The position numbers were made by a program, and so were the translations under genes. From the NCBI GenBank assembly GCA_002441005.1, contig DJWO01000010.1, positions 1 to 64,000 on the forward strand: DNA of 64,000 nt, in the 5' to 3' direction. Positions 16,260 through 25,310 of this stretch are shown piece after piece (within the stretch, counting starts at the first letter, position 1; every line of letters begins with the position of its first letter). The notes below the pieces were generated by a model. It had not been told where the DNA came from, did no database searches, and saw nothing but the letters and a program-made list of their open reading frames with translations. This DNA comes from Candidatus Aminicenantes bacterium UBA6228 (GTDB taxonomy: Bacteria; Acidobacteriota; Aminicenantia; Aminicenantales; Saccharicenantaceae).

Positions 16260-17402
16260 ATGAGCGAAAAACTGACAACCGGTAATTGCCTGAAACTTAT
16301 GCTGATAGCTGGGGCCCGTCCAAATTTTATGAAAATCGCTCCTCTTATCAGGGCGATAGACGAGCATAACCGAAGCAGGCGGTCAACCAAAATCAAATTC
16401 GGTTTAATTCATACCGGTCAGCATTATGACAGCAATATGTCTGATATCTTTTTCGGGGAGCTGGGCATTCCCGCCCCTGACATCAATCTGGGAGTCGGCT
16501 CGGGCTCGCAGGCTGAACAGACGGCCAAAATTATGTTGGCGTTTGAACCAGTCTGCCTGAAGCTTAAGCCAGATTGGGTAGTGGTTGTAGGTGATGTCAA
16601 TTCGACTTTAGCCTGCTCGCTGGTCGCGGCTAAACTCGGCATCAGGGTGGCCCATGTTGAAGCTGGACTGAGGAGTTTTGATTGGACCATGCCAGAAGAA
16701 ATTAACAGAGTGGTAACCGACAGGCTGTCTGACCTGTTATTTACGCCTTCGGCTGATGCTAATTTAAACTTAAGAAAGGAAGGAATCACTAGAAATAAGA
16801 TAAAATTTGTCGGAAATATCATGATTGATGCCCTCATTTATCAGCTAAGAAACGGAGAAAAAAGCCAGCTGGCTGAACACCTGAATCTGACGCCACGACA
16901 GTTTGCCTATATTACACTTCACCGACCATCTAATGTCGATAAGCCAGAAACACTTAAGGCCATCATGAAAAAGCTGGCGAGCCTCTCCCGCCAGATAACA
17001 GTTGTCTTCCCCGTCCACCCCCGGACAAGAAAGAACCTGGAAGAAATAAAATTCAAAGCTGAAGCCTTCAAGCAGCTAAAACTGATTGAACCGGTAGGAT
17101 ATAACGATTCGCTCTGGCTGGCCAAGAATGCCTCGCTGGTCTTGACCGATTCAGGAGGGCTGCAGGAAGAAACGACATATTTTAAGACGCCCTGTCTGAC
17201 CCTGCGAGCTAATACCGAAAGACCAATCACGATTAAACTCGGAACCAATAAGCTGACCGACATTAACAACCTGGACAATGATATAAAGGCTATTCTCGAG
17301 GGAAAGACCAGGAAGGGAAGAATTCCCCGATACTGGGATGGGCAAACAGCCAGGCGGATTGTCAGGCATCTGGTTGAGGCTGGGAGCCAAGTCAAGGTGT
17401 AA
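16260..17402 (+). CDS. wecB: UDP-N-acetylglucosamine 2-epimerase (non-hydrolysing)
   Basis: Interconverts UDP-GlcNAc and UDP-ManNAc or a related derivative. Family motifs are GARPNFMKIAPL near the N-terminus, HTGQHYDSNMSDIFF, HVEAGLRSFD, PEEINRVVTDRLSD, TLHRPSNVDK and DSGGLQEE. The length of 380 aa is normal. The ATG abuts the stop codon of the preceding fusion gene, so the two are co-translated. Together with the diacetamido-sugar-type genes at 36.3-39 kb it could also serve as the WbpI-like 2-epimerase for a uronic acid; sequence alone does not decide. Confidence 0.88.
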   Translation: MSEKLTTGNCLKLMLIAGARPNFMKIAPLIRAIDEHNRSRRSTKIKFGLIHTGQHYDSNMSDIFFGELGIPAPDINLGVGSGSQAEQTAKIMLAFEPVCLKLKPDWVVVVGDVNSTLACSLVAAKLGIRVAHVEAGLRSFDWTMPEEINRVVTDRLSDLLFTPSADANLNLRKEGITRNKIKFVGNIMIDALIYQLRNGEKSQLAEHLNLTPRQFAYITLHRPSNVDKPETLKAIMKKLASLSRQITVVFPVHPRTRKNLEEIKFKAEAFKQLKLIEPVGYNDSLWLAKNASLVLTDSGGLQEETTYFKTPCLTLRANTERPITIKLGTNKLTDINNLDNDIKAILEGKTRKGRIPRYWDGQTARRIVRHLVEAGSQVKV

Positions 17403-17449
17403 AACATTTTTTGTTTTAGATAAGAAACCTAAAAAAAGAAGGGCTAAAT

Positions 17450-18634
17450 TTGAAGCGACCAGAAGTGCTTAACCGTGAAGAAATAGCAGAAGTAGCTCAA
17501 AATCTCTGGGCCTATTGTCTCAAGAATGGTTTTTCTGGTTATGATCCTTATGATGCGCTGAACAGCCGGCTTATGAGCAAAGGGCCATGGGCCAGATCCA
17601 GGTTAGTCAGGCTGGCAGCTACTCAGGGGTTAAAGCGGTTGCCGCTTAACATTAGACCACTTTTACTGATTCCCAGGACCCAAAATCCCAAAGCCCTGGC
17701 GATTTTTCTTAAAGCCGCCCTAAAATTAGGGTCGGCCGGATTGATAGAAGGCCGGGAAGTCATAGATTATTTGATTAAGCAGATTGGTGAGTTGCGTACA
17801 GAAGAAGGTAATTATTTTGGCTGGGGATATAGTTTTCCCTGGCAAACCAGGACCATTCTCGTGCCGCTGGGAGCACCCAATCTCGTCTGTACAGTTTTTG
17901 TGGCCGATGCCCTGCTTGATGCCTATGACGCTCTGGGCAGTCGAGAGTGCCTGGAAATGGCCACCGTGGCAGTCGAGTATATCTCTAACGAACTTTACTG
18001 GTTAGATGAGAAAAGTGCCGGCTTTTGTTATCCTCGGCCTGGTTTTAAAGAGCATATTTACAACGCTGATTTGCTGGGAGCAGCGTTGCTGGCCAGAATG
18101 GCCGAAGTAAGTGGCCACAAAAAATATCTTGAGCAGGCCCTGGCTGTCGCCAGATACTCAGCCTCCTGCCAGAACGAAGATGGCTCCTGGTATTATGGAG
18201 AGAGACCAGAGAGCAGGTGGATAGATAATTTTCATACTGGCTATAACTTGATGGCGCTTAATGGCATTAAAAAATACGCTAACACACATGAATTTGATCA
18301 AACGATTAAAAGTGGCTTCCACTTTTACCTTAGCAGCTTTTTCCGCCAGGATGGAGCCCCGAAATATTATCATGACCGCGTTTACCCGATTGACAGCCAC
18401 TGTCTCGCCCAGAGTATAATCACGCTGGAAGCTTTAAAAGACCTTAATAGCAGAGCACATGAAGTTGCATTGGCAGCTCTCGGCTGGGGACTGGAGAATA
18501 TGTGGAGCAGCAAAGGTTATTTTTATTATCAGCGGAATCGTTTCTACACCAACCGGATTCCCTACATGCGCTGGACCGAGGCCTGGATGCTTCTGGCTCT
18601 GAGCGAATTGATAGTTCGGTCAGATTCCTTATAA
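17450..18634 (+). CDS. Alpha/alpha-toroid protein of an EPS locus, function unknown
   Basis: A 394-aa soluble protein whose repeated helical pairs resemble an (alpha/alpha)6 toroid like those of terpene cyclases and GlcNAc-epimerase/glucuronyl-epimerase-like proteins. Visible repeats include QNEDGSWYYGE, FHTGYNLMALNGIKKY and DSHCLAQSIITLEAL. The N-terminal 100 residues carry a conserved GYDPYDALNSRL segment. The TTG start has AAGAAGGG about seven bases upstream. Relatives in polysaccharide loci are often mislabelled as dehydratases. I see no firm catalytic signature; sugar epimerase, lyase or hydrolase roles are possible. Confidence 0.6.
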   Translation: MKRPEVLNREEIAEVAQNLWAYCLKNGFSGYDPYDALNSRLMSKGPWARSRLVRLAATQGLKRLPLNIRPLLLIPRTQNPKALAIFLKAALKLGSAGLIEGREVIDYLIKQIGELRTEEGNYFGWGYSFPWQTRTILVPLGAPNLVCTVFVADALLDAYDALGSRECLEMATVAVEYISNELYWLDEKSAGFCYPRPGFKEHIYNADLLGAALLARMAEVSGHKKYLEQALAVARYSASCQNEDGSWYYGERPESRWIDNFHTGYNLMALNGIKKYANTHEFDQTIKSGFHFYLSSFFRQDGAPKYYHDRVYPIDSHCLAQSIITLEALKDLNSRAHEVALAALGWGLENMWSSKGYFYYQRNRFYTNRIPYMRWTEAWMLLALSELIVRSDSL

Positions 18635-18718
18635 GCAGGTGGAGCCATGGAAAGATATGTTTTTTTTAACATTCATAATCTCTTGAGAAGTTGAGCAAAA
18701 AAGAAGAGCTCGATAATC

Positions 18719-19600
18719 ATGACAGAAAAGACTCTTAGTTACGTTTTGATTACCGCTGCCAAGAATGAAGCCCAGTTCATAGAAAAGACGATCAATTCAG
18801 TAGTGAATCAAACAGTACTTCCTTTGAGATGGGTCATCATTAATGACGGTTCAACGGATAATACCGGGAAAATAATTGAGCAATATGCCAGAAAATATGA
18901 ATGGATAGAACCCATCGTTTTGCCAGGGAGCAGGGAAAGACATTTTGGACGAAAGGCCATAGCCTTTAATAAAGGCTATGAAAGAATAAAGACTCTTGAT
19001 TTTGATCTTATCGGAAACCTTGATGCTGACATTTCCTTCGACAAAGACTATTTCGCTTTTCTTATCTCAAGATTTGTGGCTAACCCCAAACTGGGAGTGG
19101 CGGGGACCCCTTTTAGAGAAGGCTCCAGACAGTATGATTATCGTTTTTCCAGGAAAGAACATGTCTCCGGTGCCTGCCAGCTTTTCCGCCGTGAGTGCTT
19201 TGAGGAAATCGGCGGATATATACCCAGGAAAGAAGGTGGAGTTGATCTGGCTGCTGTTCTTACGGCCAGGATGAGAGGCTGGGTAACCGAAACATTTACT
19301 GAAAAATACTGTGTCCACAATCGGCCAATGGGAAAAGCCGGACCTAATTTTATCAAGTATACGTTTAGAAGCGGCTACGGTGACTATCAGTTTGGAGTTC
19401 ACCCGCTATGGCAATTCATGAGGTCGATCTATCAGATGAGTGGAAGGCCCGTTTTCATCTCGGGAGCGCTGCTTTTATCCGGCTATGTCTGGGCCCTGCT
19501 GACCGGAGCACCATGGGCAGTTCCAGAAGTAGTGGTAGAATTTAGAAGAAAAGAACAGCTAACATGGCTAAAGGAATATGTGAGGAAATTTTTGTCGTGA
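18719..19600 (+). CDS. Family 2 glycosyltransferase
   Basis: A 293-aa GT-A-type glycosyltransferase. Residues about 8-50 contain ITAAKNEAQFIEKTINSVVNQT and the nucleotide-binding IINDGSTDNT; the DXD-like motif is NLDADISF near residue 100. A hydrophobic patch near residues 240-265 may contact the membrane. It adds a sugar from a nucleotide donor to the lipid-linked EPS intermediate. Upstream spacing from the toroid gene is 84 bp. Sugar specificity is not readable. Confidence 0.85.
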   Translation: MTEKTLSYVLITAAKNEAQFIEKTINSVVNQTVLPLRWVIINDGSTDNTGKIIEQYARKYEWIEPIVLPGSRERHFGRKAIAFNKGYERIKTLDFDLIGNLDADISFDKDYFAFLISRFVANPKLGVAGTPFREGSRQYDYRFSRKEHVSGACQLFRRECFEEIGGYIPRKEGGVDLAAVLTARMRGWVTETFTEKYCVHNRPMGKAGPNFIKYTFRSGYGDYQFGVHPLWQFMRSIYQMSGRPVFISGALLLSGYVWALLTGAPWAVPEVVVEFRRKEQLTWLKEYVRKFLS

Positions 19601-19637
19601 ATGTAAAAAAACCGAGAAGCAGGCAGGAAAGACTCTG

Positions 19638-20618
19638 ATGAAAGTCTTACCCATAGATATTCGCTGGCAGGAAGGACTGCCCGTTTTTGCCTCTGAATCT
19701 TTTCTCAAGGCCGTAAGTAATGAATATGGCTGGCTGGGCGGTTTTGATGACGGCGGAAAACTACTATGTATTCTCCCTTATACCATCATCAAGAAGCTAT
19801 CGTTCAAATTTGTTAGATTCAGAGTGGAGACCATCCCCCAAGTTGAATATTTTTCTATCGATGAAGAAAAGGCCTTTTTAGATAGCTGCCTCGATTTTTT
19901 CCGTTCTAAAAAAGCAGATGTCATCATACCGGCCACAACTAATTCCATATTCCGTACGTATCCTGACGGGGCAGTCGCCGCTCCCTATGGGACTTATATC
20001 ATAGACTTACAGCCAGCGGAAGAAGTGCTCTGGCATAATATTGAGAGAATCACCAGGCAGAATATAAAAAGGGCGATAAGCCTTGGAGTGACTGTTCGGG
20101 AAACAAAAGAAGAGAGTCCAGCTGCCTATGAACTGATTCGAAAAACATTTAAAAGATCAAATCTCCCATTTATGAGTTTTAATGCGTTCCAAAAATATTT
20201 AGATGGCCTGGGCCAGCATGGCCTGATTTTAAAAGCAGAGCATCAGGGTCTGGCTCAAAGTTACGTGGTTTTTGCTTATAGCCAATACAGAGCTTATGCT
20301 GTTTATGCTGGTAATTCCGCTGACATGATGCAGGGTGCAAACAAACTCCTTTACTGGGAAGCAATAAAGCTATTTAAAAAGCTGGGGGTCAAAGATTATG
20401 ATTTTGTTGGAGTCAGGATAAATCCTGAGAAGGGCTCAAAGCAGGATGCACTCAGTTCTTTCAAAAGGCACTTTGGCGGCCAATTAGTTCAGGGTTATAT
20501 CTGGAAATGTTCTCTTAATCCAGTTAAATACAAGCTATATAATCTGGCTGCCAGATTCAGAAGTGCAGGAGACATTGTTGACGCCGAAAAGCACAAGATG
20601 GCTGATTTAAAATCATAG
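19638..20618 (+). CDS. FemAB/GNAT-like protein
   Basis: A 326-aa second intact FemAB-type protein. Recognisable elements are WHNIERITRQNIKRAISLGVTV (compare the CRRNIKKA segment of the 8912 product), a YVVFAYSQYRAYAVYAGNS core strand pair, LLYWEAIKLFKKLGVKDYDF and SFKRHFGG. It differs strongly from the other copy, so it is an old paralogue rather than a recent duplicate. It lies between GT2 and a DegT aminotransferase, spaced 37 and 15 bp, in an apparent operon. It may attach an amino acid or acyl group to the polymer repeat unit. Confidence 0.7.
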   Translation: MKVLPIDIRWQEGLPVFASESFLKAVSNEYGWLGGFDDGGKLLCILPYTIIKKLSFKFVRFRVETIPQVEYFSIDEEKAFLDSCLDFFRSKKADVIIPATTNSIFRTYPDGAVAAPYGTYIIDLQPAEEVLWHNIERITRQNIKRAISLGVTVRETKEESPAAYELIRKTFKRSNLPFMSFNAFQKYLDGLGQHGLILKAEHQGLAQSYVVFAYSQYRAYAVYAGNSADMMQGANKLLYWEAIKLFKKLGVKDYDFVGVRINPEKGSKQDALSSFKRHFGGQLVQGYIWKCSLNPVKYKLYNLAARFRSAGDIVDAEKHKMADLKS

Positions 20619-20633
20619 AGGAATGGAGAGACA

Positions 20634-21818
20634 ATGCCAATTTCTCTAATACCAACAGAAGCCTGGGAATATGATGTTGGCGATGCTTTAAAGGCAGTTC
20701 TCTCTCTGTTTGAGAAAGATAGAGATAGTTATCTCAATTTAAAAGGAATTGGTGAGTGTCTTCCAGTCAGATCGGGCCGGGTTGGTATCCTGCTTTCTCT
20801 TCAAGCCTTAAACTTAAAAAAGCGATCAGCGATTGGAGTCCCGCTTTATTGCTGCCCGGTAGTTTTTAAAGCAATCAAAGCGGCAGGTTATTCTCCTGTT
20901 TTTATCGATGTCAATCCTGAAAATTATTGCCTGTCACTCCAGGACCTGACCGCCAAAATTCGAAATATTGATGCTCTGATTGCAGTTCATATGTTTGGCC
21001 ATGTGGCAGATATGCCGGCTATTCTTAAAATTATGCAAGGCAAGCCAGTTATTGAAGATTGCGCTCAATCGCTGGGAAGTTCAATCAATGGTAAGCTCAC
21101 AGGAACATTTGGTTCAATTTCCATTTTTAGTTTCAGGTCGGGGAAATACATCAGCGCTGGTGAGGGTGCAGCTATATATTGCCGGGAAACGAAATTAAAA
21201 ATTCGTCTGGAAAGCGATATTCAAAGCCTTTCCAAGCCGCAGACGACCCAAGAGGTAAAGCATGTCGTCGAAACCTGGCTTCGTAGCCAGCTCAGAAGCT
21301 GGCCACTATGGGGTCTGGCCGGATCAAAAATATGGAAGATATATAACAAAGAGGTTGATTTCATAAAGAAAACACCGCTAGCCTTAAGTCAAGTTTTCAA
21401 ATCTGACCTGAGCACGATTAAAGGGAGACTCGCTAATCTGGAAAAACTGATAAAGATGCAACGGGAACACGCTCAATATTATCTTGAAAATCTGGAGCTC
21501 CCAGAGAAAATGTTCTCTTATGAGCAATCGGGCTATTCATACAACCGGTTTATGTTTCCCATTAAGCTTCGCTCGGAAAAAGAGTATAAATTTTTATCGG
21601 ATTTTTTATTCAATAAAAACATAAGCACTTCTAGACCTTATTTTGATGTTATAGAAGGAGCTACCAAATATTATGGATATAAGAGAGATTGCCCACAGGC
21701 TGAGCATTTATTAAAGACGACTCTGGTTATCCCTGTCCACTATAAACTTAGAGAAAAAGATTTAAAACATATCAGCAATTCGGTGAACCTGGCCTGGCAG
21801 CATTACCATAACTTTTAA
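20634..21818 (+). CDS. DegT/DnrJ/EryC1/StrS-family aminotransferase
   Basis: PLP-dependent sugar aminotransferase of 394 aa. The active-site region is clear: VIEDCAQSLGS (PLP ring contact) and SFRSGKYISAGEGAA with the Schiff-base Lys. The early segment LPVRSGRVGI corresponds to the phosphate-binding loop. It is more divergent than the second DegT gene at 36300, with a longer central region (residues 195-260). It follows the FemAB gene by 15 bp, behind a GGAGAG ribosome site. It converts a keto-sugar nucleotide to an amino sugar or plays a related role. It ends convergently, overlapping the next minus-strand gene by four bases. Confidence 0.8.
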   Translation: MPISLIPTEAWEYDVGDALKAVLSLFEKDRDSYLNLKGIGECLPVRSGRVGILLSLQALNLKKRSAIGVPLYCCPVVFKAIKAAGYSPVFIDVNPENYCLSLQDLTAKIRNIDALIAVHMFGHVADMPAILKIMQGKPVIEDCAQSLGSSINGKLTGTFGSISIFSFRSGKYISAGEGAAIYCRETKLKIRLESDIQSLSKPQTTQEVKHVVETWLRSQLRSWPLWGLAGSKIWKIYNKEVDFIKKTPLALSQVFKSDLSTIKGRLANLEKLIKMQREHAQYYLENLELPEKMFSYEQSGYSYNRFMFPIKLRSEKEYKFLSDFLFNKNISTSRPYFDVIEGATKYYGYKRDCPQAEHLLKTTLVIPVHYKLREKDLKHISNSVNLAWQHYHNF

Positions 21819-22810
21819 TCATTAATGAGCTTTTCACAGATTGACCTGAAGGTTGCCACCTTTAGGCCTGATTCATTTAAAATGCTAAGGAAATAATCAA
21901 CAGTGTCGATATCTTTCAAATCCTTGGTATGGCCGATAGCTACTATGGGTTTAAGGACAGATGGAGATTTCCAGTCCACAGCCCTGATTTCTTTAAGCAT
22001 TTCGCCGATTTCAGTTTTCGTCAGCCGGCAAAAGTCAAGCTTTTTAGGGTATCTCAGGCTAAGATGGTTATTTATTTTCGAGAACAGGCCTGTCCTTTTA
22101 CCTTCTTCCCGACCTTTTTTTTCAATCTGAAGCCTTTTTCTGGAAAGCATTTCCCAGAATGGAACCAGGCTGGTATAGATGGGGATTTCAATCATTTGCC
22201 CCTGCGGGTCAGGCTCTGCCACATCTTCCCAGAATCTCCAGAAGAAGCCATTTCGGCCGACTTTTCTGTAGTCAACTCCATATTCTTTGAACCGCCCCCC
22301 TTTAAAGACGGAAGAATCAATCTTTATCCCGTATTCACACAATATTCTGGCGGCAGGCTGAGTTGGCTGAAAAAGCCAGTTGCCAGCTCTGAAAGAAATT
22401 GGCACGTAATCGGATTTCCTCAGGATAAATCTGAGAAATTTTATTCCATCAGAAACGATTTCGCGGATTCTTTCTTCGGGCAAAGTGCAGAGGTTGTATT
22501 CTGAGAGATTTACCTTCCACTGACCATTTTGATATCTAGCCTTGTACCACTGAGGGTGAATATGAAGAGCGATTTCATGCCCCTGGCTATTTAACTCTCG
22601 AATCTGATTAAAAACTGTTTCTATATCCGGATCTGATTTTTCCTGATAGATTCTTTCCAGTTCAGCTACTTCAACAAATACAACCAGAGGATAGTGCCAT
22701 TTCTCAAAAAGATTCATCAGCGATTCAGCGGGCTCTAAAATAAGTTGACGTAGAGAACCAGTTGCATCTCCATAAATTTCATAATCCAGGGTGAAAATAA
22801 CTTCGATCAT
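21815..22810 (-). CDS. Polysaccharide deacetylase-like protein
   Basis: A 331-aa NodB-like protein. The opening FTLDYEIYGD supplies the metal-binding Asp, and ALHIHPQWY supplies the His pair. A later SFRAGNWLFQP motif and the closing IGHTKD segment match the deacetylase group of exosortase/EPS loci. There is no signal peptide. Its start overlaps the SDR epimerase stop by four bases, so the two are translationally coupled. It probably removes an acetyl group from a sugar of the lipid-linked or nascent polymer; orthology to the XrtA-associated deacetylase is not certain. Confidence 0.78.
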   Translation of the reverse strand: MIEVIFTLDYEIYGDATGSLRQLILEPAESLMNLFEKWHYPLVVFVEVAELERIYQEKSDPDIETVFNQIRELNSQGHEIALHIHPQWYKARYQNGQWKVNLSEYNLCTLPEERIREIVSDGIKFLRFILRKSDYVPISFRAGNWLFQPTQPAARILCEYGIKIDSSVFKGGRFKEYGVDYRKVGRNGFFWRFWEDVAEPDPQGQMIEIPIYTSLVPFWEMLSRKRLQIEKKGREEGKRTGLFSKINNHLSLRYPKKLDFCRLTKTEIGEMLKEIRAVDWKSPSVLKPIVAIGHTKDLKDIDTVDYFLSILNESGLKVATFRSICEKLIND

Positions 22811-23907
22811 TTATCTTTCCCACTAGCCCCCTGGCGGCACGCCGAAAAAAACACTCGCAGTCCATCGGCAGTACTTACTCGCGGTGACCAACCAGTTTTC
22901 TCCTTTAGCTTTTTATTAGTATAGAAGGTCTTTTTCCAGTATGCTGCCCACTCTCTGGGTGTATAAACTGGGGGTATTTGTCCCTCTGACCACTTTGAAA
23001 ACTTTTCCCAGATAAGGCAAAACAAAAAACCAAACGGTTTTGCAATATATATTGATCTGAACTTTTGAACATTTTTCTTATACAATCTGAGGAACTCTCT
23101 CGAATTAGGTAAATCATCATCGACAATATTAAAAACCTCGCCATCAATTCCCGGGACTAGCCCGGCCAGGACTATGGCTTCGGCACAATTATCAACATAA
23201 GAGAGAGGTAATGGATTGGAGCCGCCAAAATGTAAAAAAACTCCGAACGTATCTATGCCAACCCTACCAGGAATGAATTTTTTGCCTGGACCATAAACTG
23301 TCCCTGGGCGGACAACAACATAGGGTAGGCCAAACCTCTTGCCATAATCCATGACCAGCTCATCTTGCTTTACCTTGCCATAACAATAAGCCTCGGCTCT
23401 GGTCTCAGGTGAGGTTTCAATGGGGCAAGTTTCATCAAGAATGTAGCCAGTGTTTTTACCCCGATTGGTATAAACAGCAAAGCTGCTGACATTAACCAGG
23501 CGTTTAAGATTGCCATGACGAAGAGCAGCTTCAATCAAGTTTCTGGTCGTTATAACTGAATTAAGATAGGCCTCTGAAAATGATTTTGTCCCGGTGCCTG
23601 AAGCCAAATGGAAAATAATTCTGGCCCCATTGGTCACCCTTAGACAATCTTCAAAAGAGAGCAGATTGCCATTGATAATCTCAGCCCTTTCCAGCCCATC
23701 ATGCAAATCGATAATTTTTCTAAGAGGCGCCGTGTCACTGGTCTCTCTGACCAGGCATTTTATTTTATTGAGACCTTTCTCCAGTAAGCAGCCAACGACC
23801 TGGCGGCCTATGAATCCAGATGACCCGGTCACAAGAACAGGCTCATTTGCCTGTATTATCCAACTATTTTTTGTTTCTGTTTTTTCCGCCGCCATTTGCT
23901 GACCCAT
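22807..23907 (-). CDS. NAD-dependent epimerase/dehydratase (extended SDR)
   Basis: A 366-aa extended short-chain dehydrogenase/reductase. The Rossmann glycine motif TGSSGFIGRQ lies near residue 28, and the catalytic YxxxK is in YCYGK. RPGTVYGPGKK is the usual substrate-side motif. The ATG has GAGGG seven bases upstream. An extended -10 promoter lies just before it. It is the first gene of a two-gene operon with the deacetylase. The likely substrate is a nucleotide sugar; 4-epimerase, 4,6-dehydratase or reductase activity cannot be separated here. Confidence 0.82.
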   Translation of the reverse strand: MGQQMAAEKTETKNSWIIQANEPVLVTGSSGFIGRQVVGCLLEKGLNKIKCLVRETSDTAPLRKIIDLHDGLERAEIINGNLLSFEDCLRVTNGARIIFHLASGTGTKSFSEAYLNSVITTRNLIEAALRHGNLKRLVNVSSFAVYTNRGKNTGYILDETCPIETSPETRAEAYCYGKVKQDELVMDYGKRFGLPYVVVRPGTVYGPGKKFIPGRVGIDTFGVFLHFGGSNPLPLSYVDNCAEAIVLAGLVPGIDGEVFNIVDDDLPNSREFLRLYKKNVQKFRSIYIAKPFGFLFCLIWEKFSKWSEGQIPPVYTPREWAAYWKKTFYTNKKLKEKTGWSPRVSTADGLRVFFSACRQGASGKDK

Positions 23908-23941
23908 ATTTTAAGACCCTCATATTAGTAAAGATCGAATA

Positions 23942-23950
23942 ATTATAACA
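23942..23950 (-). promoter_or_regulatory. Extended -10 promoter of the epimerase/deacetylase operon
   Basis: On the minus strand TGT-TATAAT (TATAAT at 23942-23947, TG at 23949-23950) is a consensus extended -10. No good -35 stands 16-18 bp upstream, which is common for this class. The gene starts about 35 bases downstream. Confidence 0.55.
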
Positions 23951-24100
23951 TACGAACGACTTAGCCTGTGATTTTTCATACCTCAAGCCCTTATCCTTTC
24001 CCATGGTCGTGAGCCGCAAATCAACTTTCCCCAGGAAATTGGGTCTAATGAGTTAACACGATTCGAAAGACATGCTTTGAAAATCCGAATTGTGACACAT

Positions 24101-25195
24101 TCAATTATTGTCAGACTTCTTTCCATAAATCTGACTGATAATTTCGTCAATTATCCGTGATGACAATATAATCTGATTATAAGGAATGGGAGGAGGTGCA
24201 TTATTAACTATTGATTGATAAAAGAGCCTCAATAAGTTATAGAGGCCTTGCTTCATCTGGAATTCCCGTTTTAAAAAAAGCTTAATGTTATTGAGCATAT
24301 TGTGGCGATACTGGTGGGCGAAATTATGGAGAGGAATTGTCTTTTCTAAATAGCTTTTATAAGTCTTCCCAGGAATCTTGATCAGGGCGTGATGATCCTG
24401 GTCAAGGAGCAGGCTATTCTTAGGTCCAAAAATCAGGAATTGACGCAATGGGGGCTCAATCTGGGTAGAAAAGGTTAGGTAGGCCGTGGTGTGGTTGGAA
24501 TCAGTTACTATAGCTCTTAATTCATCCTTTAATTCAAGCTCTCCGAGATTCTGCAATAGCTTACTGGTAAAGCCCTGGGCTGAAACTCTAGCTTCACCAT
24601 CAGCCATAAATTCACAAAACTTCATTACAGCATGAGGTATTATATTCTGGATCAGCTGACCCGGAAGGCGCCAGAGCCAGTGCGAACGATTCTTAAGGAA
24701 AGCCCGCGCATAGCGTTCATCTCCCAGATCATAACAGTAATAGACATCCATATGATTAGGAGGTCCGCCCAGCCAGCCGCTTTTTATGAGACGCCTCATC
24801 TCCAGGGCAACAGGAGAAAACTGTTCGTCGGTGCCGATAGTCAACTTAAGATTCTTCGATATCGCCAGATCGATCAGTTCCTTGGCCTCGTCAGCATTCA
24901 CTGTAAATGGTTTCTCTACGAAAACATGGCAACCAGCCTCAAGACAGGTTTTAGTCAGTTCAAAATGGCTTTGAGGTGGGGTGGTTATATGGACAACATC
25001 GCAATGCTCTTCCCTGAGCATTTTCGGCAGGTCATCATAGAAAGACTTTGCTCCAAATCTCTCGGCCAATTGCTTAGCCATTAGCAATTCTTTATCGCAG
25101 GTAGCAATAAGTGTGGCGGTTGAGGAGAAACTCCTGATAACTTCAGCATGAGCTTCCGCTATTTTCCCACATCCAATGATCGCTGCTTTTAACAT
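24101..25195 (-). CDS. Gfo/Idh/MocA-family oxidoreductase
   Basis: A 364-aa NAD(P)-dependent sugar oxidoreductase. The N-terminal Rossmann motif IIGCGKIAEAHA and the family hallmark VEKPFTVNADEA (about residue 94) are intact. The C-terminal domain, including DVYYCYDLGDERYARAF, is divergent from the second family member at 37445. It stands alone between the epimerase and the PKD gene. It may oxidise or isomerise a nucleotide sugar of the EPS pathway; the substrate is unknown. Confidence 0.8.
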   Translation of the reverse strand: MLKAAIIGCGKIAEAHAEVIRSFSSTATLIATCDKELLMAKQLAERFGAKSFYDDLPKMLREEHCDVVHITTPPQSHFELTKTCLEAGCHVFVEKPFTVNADEAKELIDLAISKNLKLTIGTDEQFSPVALEMRRLIKSGWLGGPPNHMDVYYCYDLGDERYARAFLKNRSHWLWRLPGQLIQNIIPHAVMKFCEFMADGEARVSAQGFTSKLLQNLGELELKDELRAIVTDSNHTTAYLTFSTQIEPPLRQFLIFGPKNSLLLDQDHHALIKIPGKTYKSYLEKTIPLHNFAHQYRHNMLNNIKLFLKREFQMKQGLYNLLRLFYQSIVNNAPPPIPYNQIILSSRIIDEIISQIYGKKSDNN

Positions 25196-25310
25196 CAGGC
25201 CCTTCGGTTCTAGTGATTAATCAACTCGCTGGTTATTATAGCCAGCTGCTATTAGTAATACAAATTGAATATAGAAGAATTATAAGAGCACTCGACATGA
25301 TCGATGGTTC

